Below are positions 56,590-64,000 of a stretch of DNA of 64,000 bases, piece after piece. Within the stretch, counting starts at the first letter, position 1, and each line of letters begins with the position of its first letter. The position numbers were made by a program, and so were the translations under genes. The DNA comes from Aliarcobacter sp. (GTDB lineage: Bacteria; Campylobacterota; Campylobacteria; Campylobacterales; Arcobacteraceae). The notes below the pieces were generated by a model. The model saw nothing but the letters and a program-made list of their open reading frames with translations, ran no database searches and was not told the origin of the DNA. Where the stretch lies: positions 62,001 to 126,000 of the forward strand of contig JAQTXA010000004.1 of assembly GCA_028689025.1 (NCBI GenBank), read 5' to 3'.

Positions 56590-57521
56590 TGAATAAAAAA
56601 CTTGATTTTAGCCGACCCCTTATGGTGTTGGCGCCACTTGCTGGTTATACTGATTTACCCTTTCGTTCTGTTGTTAAAAAATTTGGGGCTGATTTAACTA
56701 TTTCAGAAATGATTTCATCAAATGCCTTAGTTTATAAATCTGCTAGAACTCTTAAAATGATAGAAAAATCTCCAACTGAAGATCCTTATTTTGTTCAAAT
56801 AGCTGGAAATAGTGTTGAACTTGTTCGTGATGCTGTTTTACTTTTAAATGATGTTGAAGGAATTGATGGGATTGATTTAAACTGTGGATGCCCAGCTCCT
56901 AAAGTATTTAATCATGGTTCGGGTTCAAATCTTTTAGGGGATTTGAAAAAACTTGAAGAAATTCTTTCAACAGTTAAAAAATATTCAAAAAAACAATATA
57001 CAAGTGCCAAAGTTAGAATTGGTGTAAATGATAAAATTCCAGTTGAAATAGGAAAAGCAGTTGAAGCTTGTGGGGCAGATTTTGTTTCAGTTCATGGACG
57101 AACAAGAGCTGGAAAATATAAAGCCCCTGTTGATTATGATGCAATTAAAGCTATGAAAGAAGCCATTTCAATTCCTGTTATTGCAAATGGTGATATTAAA
57201 GATTATGATAAAGCTAAAGAAGTTTTAGCTTATACAAATGCTGATGGTGTAATGATAGGTCGAGGTGCAATTGGAAAACCTTGGGTATTTTATCAATTAA
57301 AACATGGCATTGAAGATATTTCAAGCGAAATGAAAAAAGAGATTATTTTAGAACACTTTGATGCAATGTTAAAATTCCATGGACCACATGGTGCGATTAT
57401 GTTTAGAAAATTATTACACTCTTATTCAAAAGGCTACACTGGTGCCAATGAATTTAGAGATATTATAAATAAAATCTCTGATATTGATGTAATGAGAGAT
57501 ATGATAGAAAACTTCTTTTAA
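56589..57521 (+). CDS. dusB: tRNA-dihydrouridine synthase (DusB-like)
   Basis: A 310-residue FMN enzyme reducing uridines in tRNA. LAPLAGYTDLPFRSVVKKFG (quoted to 20), ISEMISSNALVY, QIAGNS, IDLNCGCPAPKV with the catalytic Cys near 98, and SVHGRTRAGKYKAPVDY are diagnostic, with IANGDIKDYDKA and GVMIGRGAIGKPW completing the flavin site. Closest in type to DusB; exact tRNA position is inferred. It overlaps the upstream gene by one base. Confidence 0.93.
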   Translation: MNKKLDFSRPLMVLAPLAGYTDLPFRSVVKKFGADLTISEMISSNALVYKSARTLKMIEKSPTEDPYFVQIAGNSVELVRDAVLLLNDVEGIDGIDLNCGCPAPKVFNHGSGSNLLGDLKKLEEILSTVKKYSKKQYTSAKVRIGVNDKIPVEIGKAVEACGADFVSVHGRTRAGKYKAPVDYDAIKAMKEAISIPVIANGDIKDYDKAKEVLAYTNADGVMIGRGAIGKPWVFYQLKHGIEDISSEMKKEIILEHFDAMLKFHGPHGAIMFRKLLHSYSKGYTGANEFRDIINKISDIDVMRDMIENFF

Positions 57522-57610
57522 GCTTTTAATATAATTCAAAAGTTATTTGGATAAAATATTGCACTTTATATAAATAAAGAAATTATATATTGTTTTAATA
57601 AAGGAAATAT

Positions 57611-58429
57611 TTGTCTAAATACTATTTTGAATTAACCCTTAAACCAGATAATAACTACGAACTTTTTTTAGATTTATTAAATGCTGTAACTACTGATGCT
57701 ATTGAAGAACTTGATGGAACTTTGATAGTAAGAAGTGAAGATGAGCTTGATGATTTAATTTTTGGTGTAAAAGAATTTATAACTGCCCTTGATACAAAGT
57801 GCGAATTAACTTATGAGAAAAAAGAGAATATTGATTGGATAAAACAGTACCAAGAATCAGTTAAAGCTGTAGAAGTGGGAAGTTTTTATATCAGACCATC
57901 TTGGGAAGAGAAAAAAGATGGGAAAATTGATATTATAATTAATCCAGCTTTATCTTTTGGTTCAGGTCATCATGAAACTACATCTTCATGTATTGAAGCT
58001 ATTGATGAATTTGTAAATGAGAAACAAACTGTTTTAGATGTTGGAACTGGAAGTGGTATCTTAGCAATTGCAGCTGCGAAAAAAGGTTGTATTGTTGATA
58101 TTTGTGACACGGATGAAGTTTGTGTTGTCGATACAAAATCAAATTTTGAATTAAATGGTGTAACAATTAATGATTCATGGGTTGGTTCAACAAACAAAAC
58201 AACAAAAAAATATGATGTGGTAATCGCCAATATTGTTGCTGATGTTTTAGTAATGATTGCCTCTGATTTGAAAAAATGTTTAAATGAGAATGGAATTTTG
58301 ATAATTTCAGGTATATTAGATAAACACATTAATAGAGTTTTGAGTAAATTTAATGATTTAGAACAAATCAAACTTATCCATAAAAATGAGTGGATGAGTG
58401 TTGTATTTAAAAATAATAAGGAGTTTTAG
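57611..58429 (+). CDS. prmA: Ribosomal protein L11 methyltransferase PrmA
   Basis: A 272-residue enzyme trimethylating L11. NPALSFGSGHHETTSSCIEA near 112 and SAM motif I VLDVGTGSGILAIAAAKKG near 142 identify it, and VIANIVADVLVMIASDL contains the catalytic NIxxxxL-type segment. The start is a TTG ten bases after AAGGA, and no nearby ATG would retain the N-terminal domain. It lies 3 bp before ftsH, so the two are probably co-transcribed. Confidence 0.93.
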   Translation: MSKYYFELTLKPDNNYELFLDLLNAVTTDAIEELDGTLIVRSEDELDDLIFGVKEFITALDTKCELTYEKKENIDWIKQYQESVKAVEVGSFYIRPSWEEKKDGKIDIIINPALSFGSGHHETTSSCIEAIDEFVNEKQTVLDVGTGSGILAIAAAKKGCIVDICDTDEVCVVDTKSNFELNGVTINDSWVGSTNKTTKKYDVVIANIVADVLVMIASDLKKCLNENGILIISGILDKHINRVLSKFNDLEQIKLIHKNEWMSVVFKNNKEF

Positions 58430-58432
58430 TTT

Positions 58433-60487
58433 ATGGCTAAAAAACAACAAAATAATAACAATTTTAATAATAGTAACAACAGTAATAATAACAAAAACAA
58501 TGAAAATGGAAACAATTTTTTTAACAACAATCCATTATTGATTTTTGTAATTTTTTCAATAGTTACAATATTTGCATTTAAAGCTATTTTCCCTGAAGAT
58601 CAAATGGGTGGAGATGCAACTAATTCAAATATGCAAGCATTTGGACAAAGTTCTAATAAAACAATAGCTTATTCAGATTTAAAAAACTTACTAAGTACTG
58701 GAAAAATTGAGTATGTAGGTATTGGGAATACTCAAATTAAAGCTGTTTCTAAAATGGGAACAGGGCAAGTTACAACATTTACAGCAAGAAGAGTTGTTCC
58801 TGATGAGACTTTAATTCCTGAATTAGAGAAAAATTCAATTGCCTATGGTGGAATAAACGAAGAAAATATCCTAGCTGATATTTTATTTGGATGGGTTTTA
58901 CCAATTTTTATTTTCTTTGCTATTTGGATGTTTATTGCAAAAAGAATGCAAAAATCTATGGGTGGAGGTTCAGGTGGAATTCTTGGAATTGGATCATCTA
59001 AAAAGATGATAAATTCTGAAAAACCAAATGTAACTTTTGATGATATGGCTGGAAATAAAGAAGCTAAAGAAGAGGTACAAGAAATTGTAGACTTCTTAAA
59101 ATCACCAGATAGATATGTAAGACTTGGAGCTCAAATTCCAAAAGGTGTTTTATTAGTAGGACCTCCAGGTACAGGAAAAACACTTTTAGCAAAAGCAGTT
59201 GCTGGTGAAGCAAATGTTGAGTTTTTATCAGTTTCTGGTTCTGCATTTATTGAAATGTTTGTAGGAGTTGGAGCTTCAAGAGTTAGAGATTTATTCGAAC
59301 AAGCTAAAAAAGTTGCACCTGCTATTATTTTTATTGATGAAATAGATGCTATTGGTAAAAGTAGAGCCTCAGGTGGTCCAATGGGTGGAAATGATGAGAG
59401 AGAACAAACTTTAAATCAGCTATTAGCTGAAATGGATGGTTTTTCGACTGAATATGCACCGGTTATTGTATTAGCAGCAACTAATAGACCAGAAGTTTTA
59501 GATCCAGCACTTTTAAGACCAGGAAGATTTGATAGACAAGTTTTAGTTGATAAACCTGATTATGAGGGTAGAGTTGAAATTTTAAATGTACATATCAAAG
59601 GTGTAAAACTTGGCAAAAATGTAGATTTAAAAGAGATTGCAAAAATGACAGCAGGACTTGCAGGTGCAGATTTAGCAAATATTATTAATGAAGCTGCATT
59701 ACTTGCTGGTCGTGCTTCAAAAGATCAGGTAGATCCAAGTGATTTTAAAGAAGCAGTTGAGAGACAAATTGCTGGTTTAGAGAAAAAATCAAAAAGAATT
59801 TCTCCAAAAGAGAGAAAAATTGTGGCTTACCATGAATCTGGACATGCATTAATTGCAGAAATTACAAAAGGTGCAAATAAAGTAAATAAAGTATCAATTG
59901 TTCCACGAGGACTTGCAGCTTTAGGATATACACTTAATACGCCAGAAGAGAATAAATACTTAATGCAAAAACATGAGCTTATTGCTGAAGTTGATGTTCT
60001 ATTGGGTGGAAGAGCTGCTGAAGAAGTATTTATTGGTGAAATTTCTACAGGTGCTGGAAATGACCTTGAAAGAGCTACTGGTATTATTAAATCAATGGCT
60101 ACAGTTTATGGTATGAGTGACATTGCAGGACTTATGGTTTTAGAAAAAAGATCAAATCAATTCCTTGGTGGTCAAACTCAAAAAGATTTCTCTGATGCAA
60201 TGGCAAAAGATTTAGATGATCACACTAAAAATCTATTAAATGAAAGATATCAAATTGTCTTACAAAAATTAAAAGATAATAGTGTTTCTATTGAGCAAAT
60301 GACAGCTGAATTATTAGAAATTGAAGTAATTTCAGGTGAAAGAGTTAGAGAAATAATCACATTAAATGGTGGAGAAGTTTTCACTGATGGAGATTTACAC
60401 TCAGATGCAATTGTTGAAACACAAGAAAAAGAAACTGTTGTTGAAGATATTTCAGCTAATGGTGATGAAACTACAGAAAATAAATAG
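58433..60487 (+). CDS. ftsH: ATP-dependent zinc metalloprotease FtsH
   Basis: A 684-residue membrane AAA+ protease that degrades misfolded and regulatory proteins. Helices lie near 34-50 and 143-164. The AAA module has Walker [14 protein letters not shown] near 243, [10 protein letters not shown] near 300 and the second region of homology [18 protein letters not shown]. The zinc site is HESGH near 467. The N-terminal 35 residues before the first helix are strikingly Asn-rich ([14 protein letters not shown]), unlike most FtsH proteins. RBS AAGGAG. Confidence 0.97.
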   Translation: MAKKQQNNNNFNNSNNSNNNKNNENGNNFFNNNPLLIFVIFSIVTIFAFKAIFPEDQMGGDATNSNMQAFGQSSNKTIAYSDLKNLLSTGKIEYVGIGNTQIKAVSKMGTGQVTTFTARRVVPDETLIPELEKNSIAYGGINEENILADILFGWVLPIFIFFAIWMFIAKRMQKSMGGGSGGILGIGSSKKMINSEKPNVTFDDMAGNKEAKEEVQEIVDFLKSPDRYVRLGAQIPKGVLLVGPPGTGKTLLAKAVAGEANVEFLSVSGSAFIEMFVGVGASRVRDLFEQAKKVAPAIIFIDEIDAIGKSRASGGPMGGNDEREQTLNQLLAEMDGFSTEYAPVIVLAATNRPEVLDPALLRPGRFDRQVLVDKPDYEGRVEILNVHIKGVKLGKNVDLKEIAKMTAGLAGADLANIINEAALLAGRASKDQVDPSDFKEAVERQIAGLEKKSKRISPKERKIVAYHESGHALIAEITKGANKVNKVSIVPRGLAALGYTLNTPEENKYLMQKHELIAEVDVLLGGRAAEEVFIGEISTGAGNDLERATGIIKSMATVYGMSDIAGLMVLEKRSNQFLGGQTQKDFSDAMAKDLDDHTKNLLNERYQIVLQKLKDNSVSIEQMTAELLEIEVISGERVREIITLNGGEVFTDGDLHSDAIVETQEKETVVEDISANGDETTENK

Positions 60488-60505
60488 CTTACTATTTACT
60501 TTTTA

Positions 60506-60531
60506 GGGTAAAAAACTATAGTTTTTTACCC
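60506..60531 (+). terminator. Rho-independent terminator after ftsH
   Basis: GGGTAAAAAACT, 2-nt core, AGTTTTTTACCC: a perfect 12-bp stem 18 bp after the ftsH stop, followed by a pyrimidine-rich tail. Confidence 0.8.
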
Positions 60532-60613
60532 TCTCTTAAACATTCTCAATCAAATACTATTTTTATAAATATAAGTTATAATTGAGTAGTAATAAATATT
60601 ATATAGGAACACA

Positions 60614-60676
60614 ATGAGTAAATTTTATATATTTTTTTATCAAAATATTAGTTTAGAGGATAATTATAATGTCTAA
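60614..60676 (+). CDS. Possible upstream ORF (20 aa) overlapping the sensor kinase start
   Basis: ATG at 60614 with AGGA five bases upstream begins a 20-codon ORF (MSKFYIFFYQNIS...). Its stop lies at 60674-60676, overlapping the kinase ATG (60669) by 8 bp. This geometry suggests translational coupling, but the ORF is AT-rich and too short for codon statistics. Confidence 0.35.
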   Translation: MSKFYIFFYQNISLEDNYNV

Positions 60677-61757
60677 AATATTTAGAAGAGTGTTTATATT
60701 AAATTTTATAATATCATTAATTGGCCTTTTATTATATTCACAATTAACTCTAATGCCTTTTGAAAAAGAGTTTTTTTATTTGGCTATTGTTTTACTTTTA
60801 TCTTCAATTATTATCTCTTTTTTAGTTTCTAAGATTATAGTTTTACCTATATATATGAATTTAAAGAATAACCAAGAAGAGTTTGAAAAATCTAATAATG
60901 ATATGAAAAATATTACTCATCAAAAATCTTTTGAATTAGAATTAGTAAATACTGCATTACAAGAAAAATATAAAGAACAAAAAGAGTTAGCTGAAACTCT
61001 ACAAGAAAAATTAACATTGGAAACTTTAAATAGAGAGAAAAAAGAGCAATTATTAATTCATCAATCAAGATTAGCTGGAATTGGAAAGATTTCTATAAAT
61101 ATGCTCAATGAATCTGAAGAATTAATATCTAGTTTGAATTTTATCTTGCAAAATATTAATACAATTCATAAGCAAATCGATTTTAAAAACGAGTTAGTAA
61201 CTAAATCAATGGAACAACTGCATAGAGTTGTAGATGAAATGAATATGAAAAATAAGGAATTAAAAAACTTTATCAATCCAAATGAAGTAAAAAAAGAGTT
61301 TTATTTAGATGAAATTGTAATGGAATCTTTAGGTGTATTAGAAAAAACTTTTATGAATCACAACATAAAAATCGATTATAATTTTAGTAAATCAATAAGT
61401 CTCTTTGGTTTTCCAACAGAATTCTCACAAGTTATTTTTAATATTCTTCAAAATGCAAAAGATGCACTTATTGAGAAAAATATCACACCTAAAAAAGTTT
61501 TTGTTAGTATAAAAAAAGATAATGAATTTGCATACGTATTTATTGTAGATAATGCAGGTGGAATTAGTCAAAATGTTATTGATAGCATATTTGAACCATA
61601 TTTTACTACTAAATCACATAGAAAAGCCTCTGGTTTAGGACTTTTCATTTCTAAGATTATTATTGAAGAGAATATGCAAGGTAATTTAGAGTTTGAAAAC
61701 GCAAGTGAAGGCGCTAAATTTATTATAAAAATTCCTCTAAAAGATGAAGAAAAGTAG
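60669..61757 (+). CDS. Membrane sensor histidine kinase
   Basis: A 362-residue kinase with two N-terminal helices (about 8-27 and 33-60) and almost no extracytoplasmic loop, so it likely senses within the membrane or cytoplasm. A coiled coil (about 70-130) precedes a weak dimerisation segment (HQSRLAGIGKISINMLNE). There IGKISINMLNE replaces the usual GxxAxxxAHE, so the phospho-acceptor His is not obvious. The ATPase domain is intact: FNILQNAKDAL, VDNAGGI, FEPYFTTKSHRKASGLGLFI. No regulator gene is adjacent. Confidence 0.85.
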   Translation: MSKIFRRVFILNFIISLIGLLLYSQLTLMPFEKEFFYLAIVLLLSSIIISFLVSKIIVLPIYMNLKNNQEEFEKSNNDMKNITHQKSFELELVNTALQEKYKEQKELAETLQEKLTLETLNREKKEQLLIHQSRLAGIGKISINMLNESEELISSLNFILQNINTIHKQIDFKNELVTKSMEQLHRVVDEMNMKNKELKNFINPNEVKKEFYLDEIVMESLGVLEKTFMNHNIKIDYNFSKSISLFGFPTEFSQVIFNILQNAKDALIEKNITPKKVFVSIKKDNEFAYVFIVDNAGGISQNVIDSIFEPYFTTKSHRKASGLGLFISKIIIEENMQGNLEFENASEGAKFIIKIPLKDEEK

Positions 61758-61777
61758 AGTTTTAATTAAAAACTCTA
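61755..61777 (+). terminator. Terminator-like hairpin at the kinase stop codon
   Basis: TAGAGTTTT, loop AATTA, AAAACTCTA: a 9-bp perfect stem that includes the kinase stop and is followed by a short T run. It separates the kinase from the leuA promoter. Confidence 0.6.
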
Positions 61778-61786
61778 TTTCAAGTA

Positions 61787-61815
61787 TTGACAAATAAAAA
61801 TTTATTAATTATACT
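61787..61815 (+). promoter_or_regulatory. sigma70 promoter of the leu leader / leuA
   Basis: Perfect TTGACA, 17-bp spacer, TATACT. Expected start of transcription near 61822, about 27 bases before the leader peptide ATG. Confidence 0.8.
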
Positions 61816-61848
61816 TAAACACTTTAAAACAAAAACAAGGAGAGATAT

Positions 61849-61926
61849 ATGAAAATATTTAATTTTTATAATAACCATTTCATCAAAAGTGTTAACTCTC
61901 TTCTGCTTCTTTCTTTTTCTCTCTAA
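61849..61926 (+). CDS. leuA leader peptide (25 aa, Leu-rich)
   Basis: A short ORF with a strong RBS (AAGGAG six bases before the ATG), encoding 25 residues and ending SLLLLSFSL. Five of the last eight codons are leucine, including four in a row (CTT CTG CTT CTT). It lies between a perfect promoter and leuA, the first enzyme of leucine synthesis. This is the classic layout of a leucine-responsive leader: ribosomes stalling at Leu codons would change downstream folding. Not in the ORF track because of its length. Confidence 0.8.
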   Translation: MKIFNFYNNHFIKSVNSLLLLSFSL

Positions 61927-62000
61927 TTATAAATTTTTATAATTACAATCACAACAAAATAATCAAAACACAGTTTTTCTTTTTTTATTTAAAAAAAGAT
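61925..62000 (+). promoter_or_regulatory. Candidate leu attenuator region
   Basis: A perfect hairpin (AATTATAAA-TT-TTTATAATT, 61925-61944) begins at the leader stop codon. A second element, TCTTTTTTT-ATTT-AAAAAAAGA (61978-61999), precedes leuA. Both stems are almost all A-T, so neither is a textbook terminator. The pyrimidine-rich Leu codon stretch (CTCTCT) could also pair with the leader's own GGAGAGA. The mechanism is inferred. Confidence 0.45.
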
Positions 62001-62028
62001 ATAATAAATAACATTTTAAAAGGTTAAT

Positions 62029-63585
62029 ATGATGGATAAAAATAAAATTATAGTATTTGATACAACATTAAGAGACGGTGAACAAAGTCCTGGTTGTTCT
62101 ATGAACACTGAAGAAAAAATTAAAATAGCTTTACAATTAGAAAAATTAGGTGTAGATGTAATAGAAGCTGGATTTGCAGCTGCTAGTCCTGGAGATTTTG
62201 ATGCAGTAAGTAGAATTGCAGAAATAATTAAAAATTCAAGTATATGTTCATTAGCAAGAGCAATTGATAATGATATAAAACAAGCTGGATTAGCTGTTAG
62301 ACATGCACAAAAACATAGAATTCATACTTTTATCGCAACTTCACCAATACATATGAAATATAAATTAAAAATGAGTGAAGAAGAAGTAATTAAAAGAGCA
62401 ATTCATGCAGTTGAATATGCAAAAACTTTTGTTGATGATGTTGAATTTTCTTTAGAAGATGCAGGAAGAAGTGAAATCTCTTTTATGAAAGAAGTTATGG
62501 ATGCAGTTATTGGAGCAGGTGCTAGAACTATTAATTTACCAGATACTGTAGGATATAGATTACCAACAGAATTAGGTGCAATGGTTAAAGAATTAAGTGC
62601 TTTTGCAGGAGATAGAGCAATTATTTCAGTTCATAACCACAATGACTTAGGATTAGCAACTGCTAATACTTTAGCAGCTGTTTTAAATGGTGCTAGACAA
62701 ATAGAAGTTACAATTAATGGTTTAGGTGAAAGAGCAGGAAATTCTGCTTTAGAAGAAGCTGTAATGGCTATTAAAACACGAAAAGATGCTTTTGGTGATT
62801 TATATACAACTATTAATACACCTGAAATTTATGCAACTTCAAGATTAGTTGCAACGGTAACTGGTGTTGAGCCACAACAAAATAAAGCGATTGTTGGTAA
62901 AAATGCATTTTCTCATGAAAGTGGAATTCACCAAGATGGTGTTTTAAAACACCAAGAAACATATGAAATTATGAAACCTGAAGATGTTGGAGTATTTAAA
63001 GAATCTACTTTAATTTTAGGAAAACACTCTGGTCGAGCAGCATTTAGAGATAAAATTATTCATTTAGGATTTGATAAAGTAAGTGACGAAGAATTAAATG
63101 CTGCTTTTGAAAAATTCAAAAATTTAGCTGATAAGAAAAAAGATGTAACAGATGATGATATTAGAATGTTAATTACTGATGAGTCATTAAATCAAGACAA
63201 AACTTATGAGTTAATTGGATTACAAATATCAGATTGTACAGCAGGAGTTCCAACAGCCGCTGTGGCAATCAAATATAAAGATGAAATAATTAAAGACGCA
63301 GCTATTGGCGATGGAACAATGGATGCTATTTTTAAAACTATAGATAGATTAACAGGTTATACTGGAGAATTAAAAGATTATAAAGTAACTTCTGTAACTG
63401 AAGGAAAAGATGCACTTGCAAAAGTTACTACAAGAGTTTCTTTTGATCAAACAAGTCCTTCTTTTGTTGGACATGGATTAAGTATTGATACAATGCTTGC
63501 AACTGCTAAGGCATATTTAGGAGCATTAAACTCTTATCTTTCTCAAAAAGAGAGATTGTCTAAAAATAGCGAACACCAAATCTAA
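62029..63585 (+). CDS. leuA: 2-isopropylmalate synthase LeuA
   Basis: A 518-residue enzyme condensing acetyl-CoA with 2-oxoisovalerate, the first committed step to leucine. [18 protein letters not shown] with catalytic Arg and metal Asp, SLEDAGRSE, and [14 protein letters not shown] (HxH metal site) are intact. NGLGERAGN and [13 protein letters not shown] follow. The C-terminal 120 residues are the LeuA allosteric domain for leucine feedback. Two ATGs are adjacent; AAAAGG fits either. Preceded by a Leu leader peptide. Confidence 0.97.
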   Translation: MMDKNKIIVFDTTLRDGEQSPGCSMNTEEKIKIALQLEKLGVDVIEAGFAAASPGDFDAVSRIAEIIKNSSICSLARAIDNDIKQAGLAVRHAQKHRIHTFIATSPIHMKYKLKMSEEEVIKRAIHAVEYAKTFVDDVEFSLEDAGRSEISFMKEVMDAVIGAGARTINLPDTVGYRLPTELGAMVKELSAFAGDRAIISVHNHNDLGLATANTLAAVLNGARQIEVTINGLGERAGNSALEEAVMAIKTRKDAFGDLYTTINTPEIYATSRLVATVTGVEPQQNKAIVGKNAFSHESGIHQDGVLKHQETYEIMKPEDVGVFKESTLILGKHSGRAAFRDKIIHLGFDKVSDEELNAAFEKFKNLADKKKDVTDDDIRMLITDESLNQDKTYELIGLQISDCTAGVPTAAVAIKYKDEIIKDAAIGDGTMDAIFKTIDRLTGYTGELKDYKVTSVTEGKDALAKVTTRVSFDQTSPSFVGHGLSIDTMLATAKAYLGALNSYLSQKERLSKNSEHQI

Positions 63586-63590
63586 TAAGA

Positions 63591-63615
63591 TGTAAAGTAG
63601 TTTAACTACTTTACA
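63591..63615 (+). terminator. Stem-loop after leuA
   Basis: TGTAAAGTAG, loop TTTAA, CTACTTTACA: a perfect 10-bp stem 5 bp after the leuA stop. The T-tract is weak, and the next gene starts 11 bp later, so read-through is possible. Confidence 0.65.
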
Positions 63616-63625
63616 TTAAGTTCCT

Positions 63626-64000
63626 ATGACTAAATATATAATTTCATTAGCATACAAACTAGAAACATCTACTAAATATAAGAGATTCAAAGAATTTACT
63701 TATAATATATTAGAAAATAATTCATATCATTACAAAAAATATTTTGATATGGCAATGATTTTTTTAGTTCTGAGTACCATTGGAATTTTAATATTTGAAG
63801 TAAATCACAAAAATTTAGCTTTTTTAACTGATTATGAACTTTTTGCAGTTGTTATTTTCGCAATAGAATATATAGGAAGGTTATGGATTAGTTCTGATAT
63901 ACATTCTATAATCATAGAAGATTATGAAAATAATCAACTATTAAATAAAAAATATAAAATAAGTAAATCAATAAAAAAAGTTATTTCAAAAAAAATTGAT
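63626..64000 (+). CDS. Ion channel family protein (voltage-gated K+ channel-like), 3' partial
   Basis: An open frame of 125 codons runs off the window and is absent from the ORF track. After a basic cytoplasmic N-terminus (about 40 residues) comes a first helix (MAMIFLVLSTIGILIFEV). A second follows with FAVVIFAIEYIGRLWIS, which matches the S2 segment of six-helix cation channels (acidic residue followed by Arg-Leu-Trp). The pore and selectivity filter would lie outside the window, so ion selectivity cannot be read. The RBS is weak (TAAG). Confidence 0.7.
   Translation, partial: MTKYIISLAYKLETSTKYKRFKEFTYNILENNSYHYKKYFDMAMIFLVLSTIGILIFEVNHKNLAFLTDYELFAVVIFAIEYIGRLWISSDIHSIIIEDYENNQLLNKKYKISKSIKKVISKKID

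Overview
The window reads as chromosomal DNA of an AT-rich member of the Campylobacterota, most likely the Arcobacter/Aliarcobacter group. This is a judgement from protein resemblance, since no rRNA gene is present to settle it. Supporting signs are the very low GC content, menaquinone methylation (UbiE/MenG), a MagIII-type DNA glycosylase without iron-sulfur cysteines, an ArsRS-like two-component pair, CIRCE control of groESL, and the many Cache/PAS/GGDEF/CZB signalling proteins. I found no tRNA, rRNA, CRISPR array, integrase or insertion sequence.

Layout. 1-5.7 kb: a PepSY membrane protein cut by the window edge, a fused acyltransferase resembling ornithine-lipid synthase OlsF, a PhoX-like lipoprotein and a DUF445 membrane protein. 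5.7-9.6 kb: a possible accessory patch with a large phospholipase-D/SF2-helicase/DUF3427 protein flanked by small orphan ORFs. 9.7-13.4 kb: mfd with an upstream partner. 13.5-21.4 kb: an AraC regulator, an EEP-family hydrolase with a diguanylate cyclase, then a Spy-like protein, response regulator, sensor kinase and HI0933-type flavoprotein. 21.5-27.8 kb: a soluble CZB chemoreceptor, a receiver protein and two PAS histidine kinases, one with a degenerate ATPase. 27.9-36.9 kb: ymdB, magIII, an orphan ParA-like ATPase with a small membrane partner, ubiE, xseA, cheW, a receiver-PAS protein, cyclophilin, a 2Fe-2S protein, panD, ybaB and a polyprenyl synthase. 37.0-39.0 kb: groESL with a clear sigma70 promoter and CIRCE operator.

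39.0-39.4 kb is a gene-free but highly structured stretch. It has a 13-bp hairpin, a candidate small RNA on the plus strand, and a candidate 15-codon gene on the minus strand with its own TATAAT and GGAGGTG; the two candidates share one bidirectional terminator. 39.4-47.4 kb is the most unusual block: nine tightly packed or overlapping minus-strand genes for a MacB/LolD-type ABC exporter, a cbb3/NorB-like subunit I lacking the TM7 His-His copper ligands, a polytopic permease, a YceI protein, a periplasmic protein, a membrane-type metallophosphoesterase, and a CusRS-like regulator/sensor pair. Paired repeats upstream could be its operator. I read this as a self-regulated envelope or redox stress system of unknown substrate.

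47.5-64 kb is mostly housekeeping: suhB, glmS, a Na/Pi cotransporter, metK with a repeat-rich leader, accD, thiE-like, rlmH, a LapA-like membrane protein, dusB, prmA, ftsH, a sensor kinase with an overlapping upstream ORF, and leuA. leuA is preceded by a well-formed leucine leader peptide with its own promoter, suggesting attenuation. The window ends inside an ion-channel-like gene absent from the ORF track.
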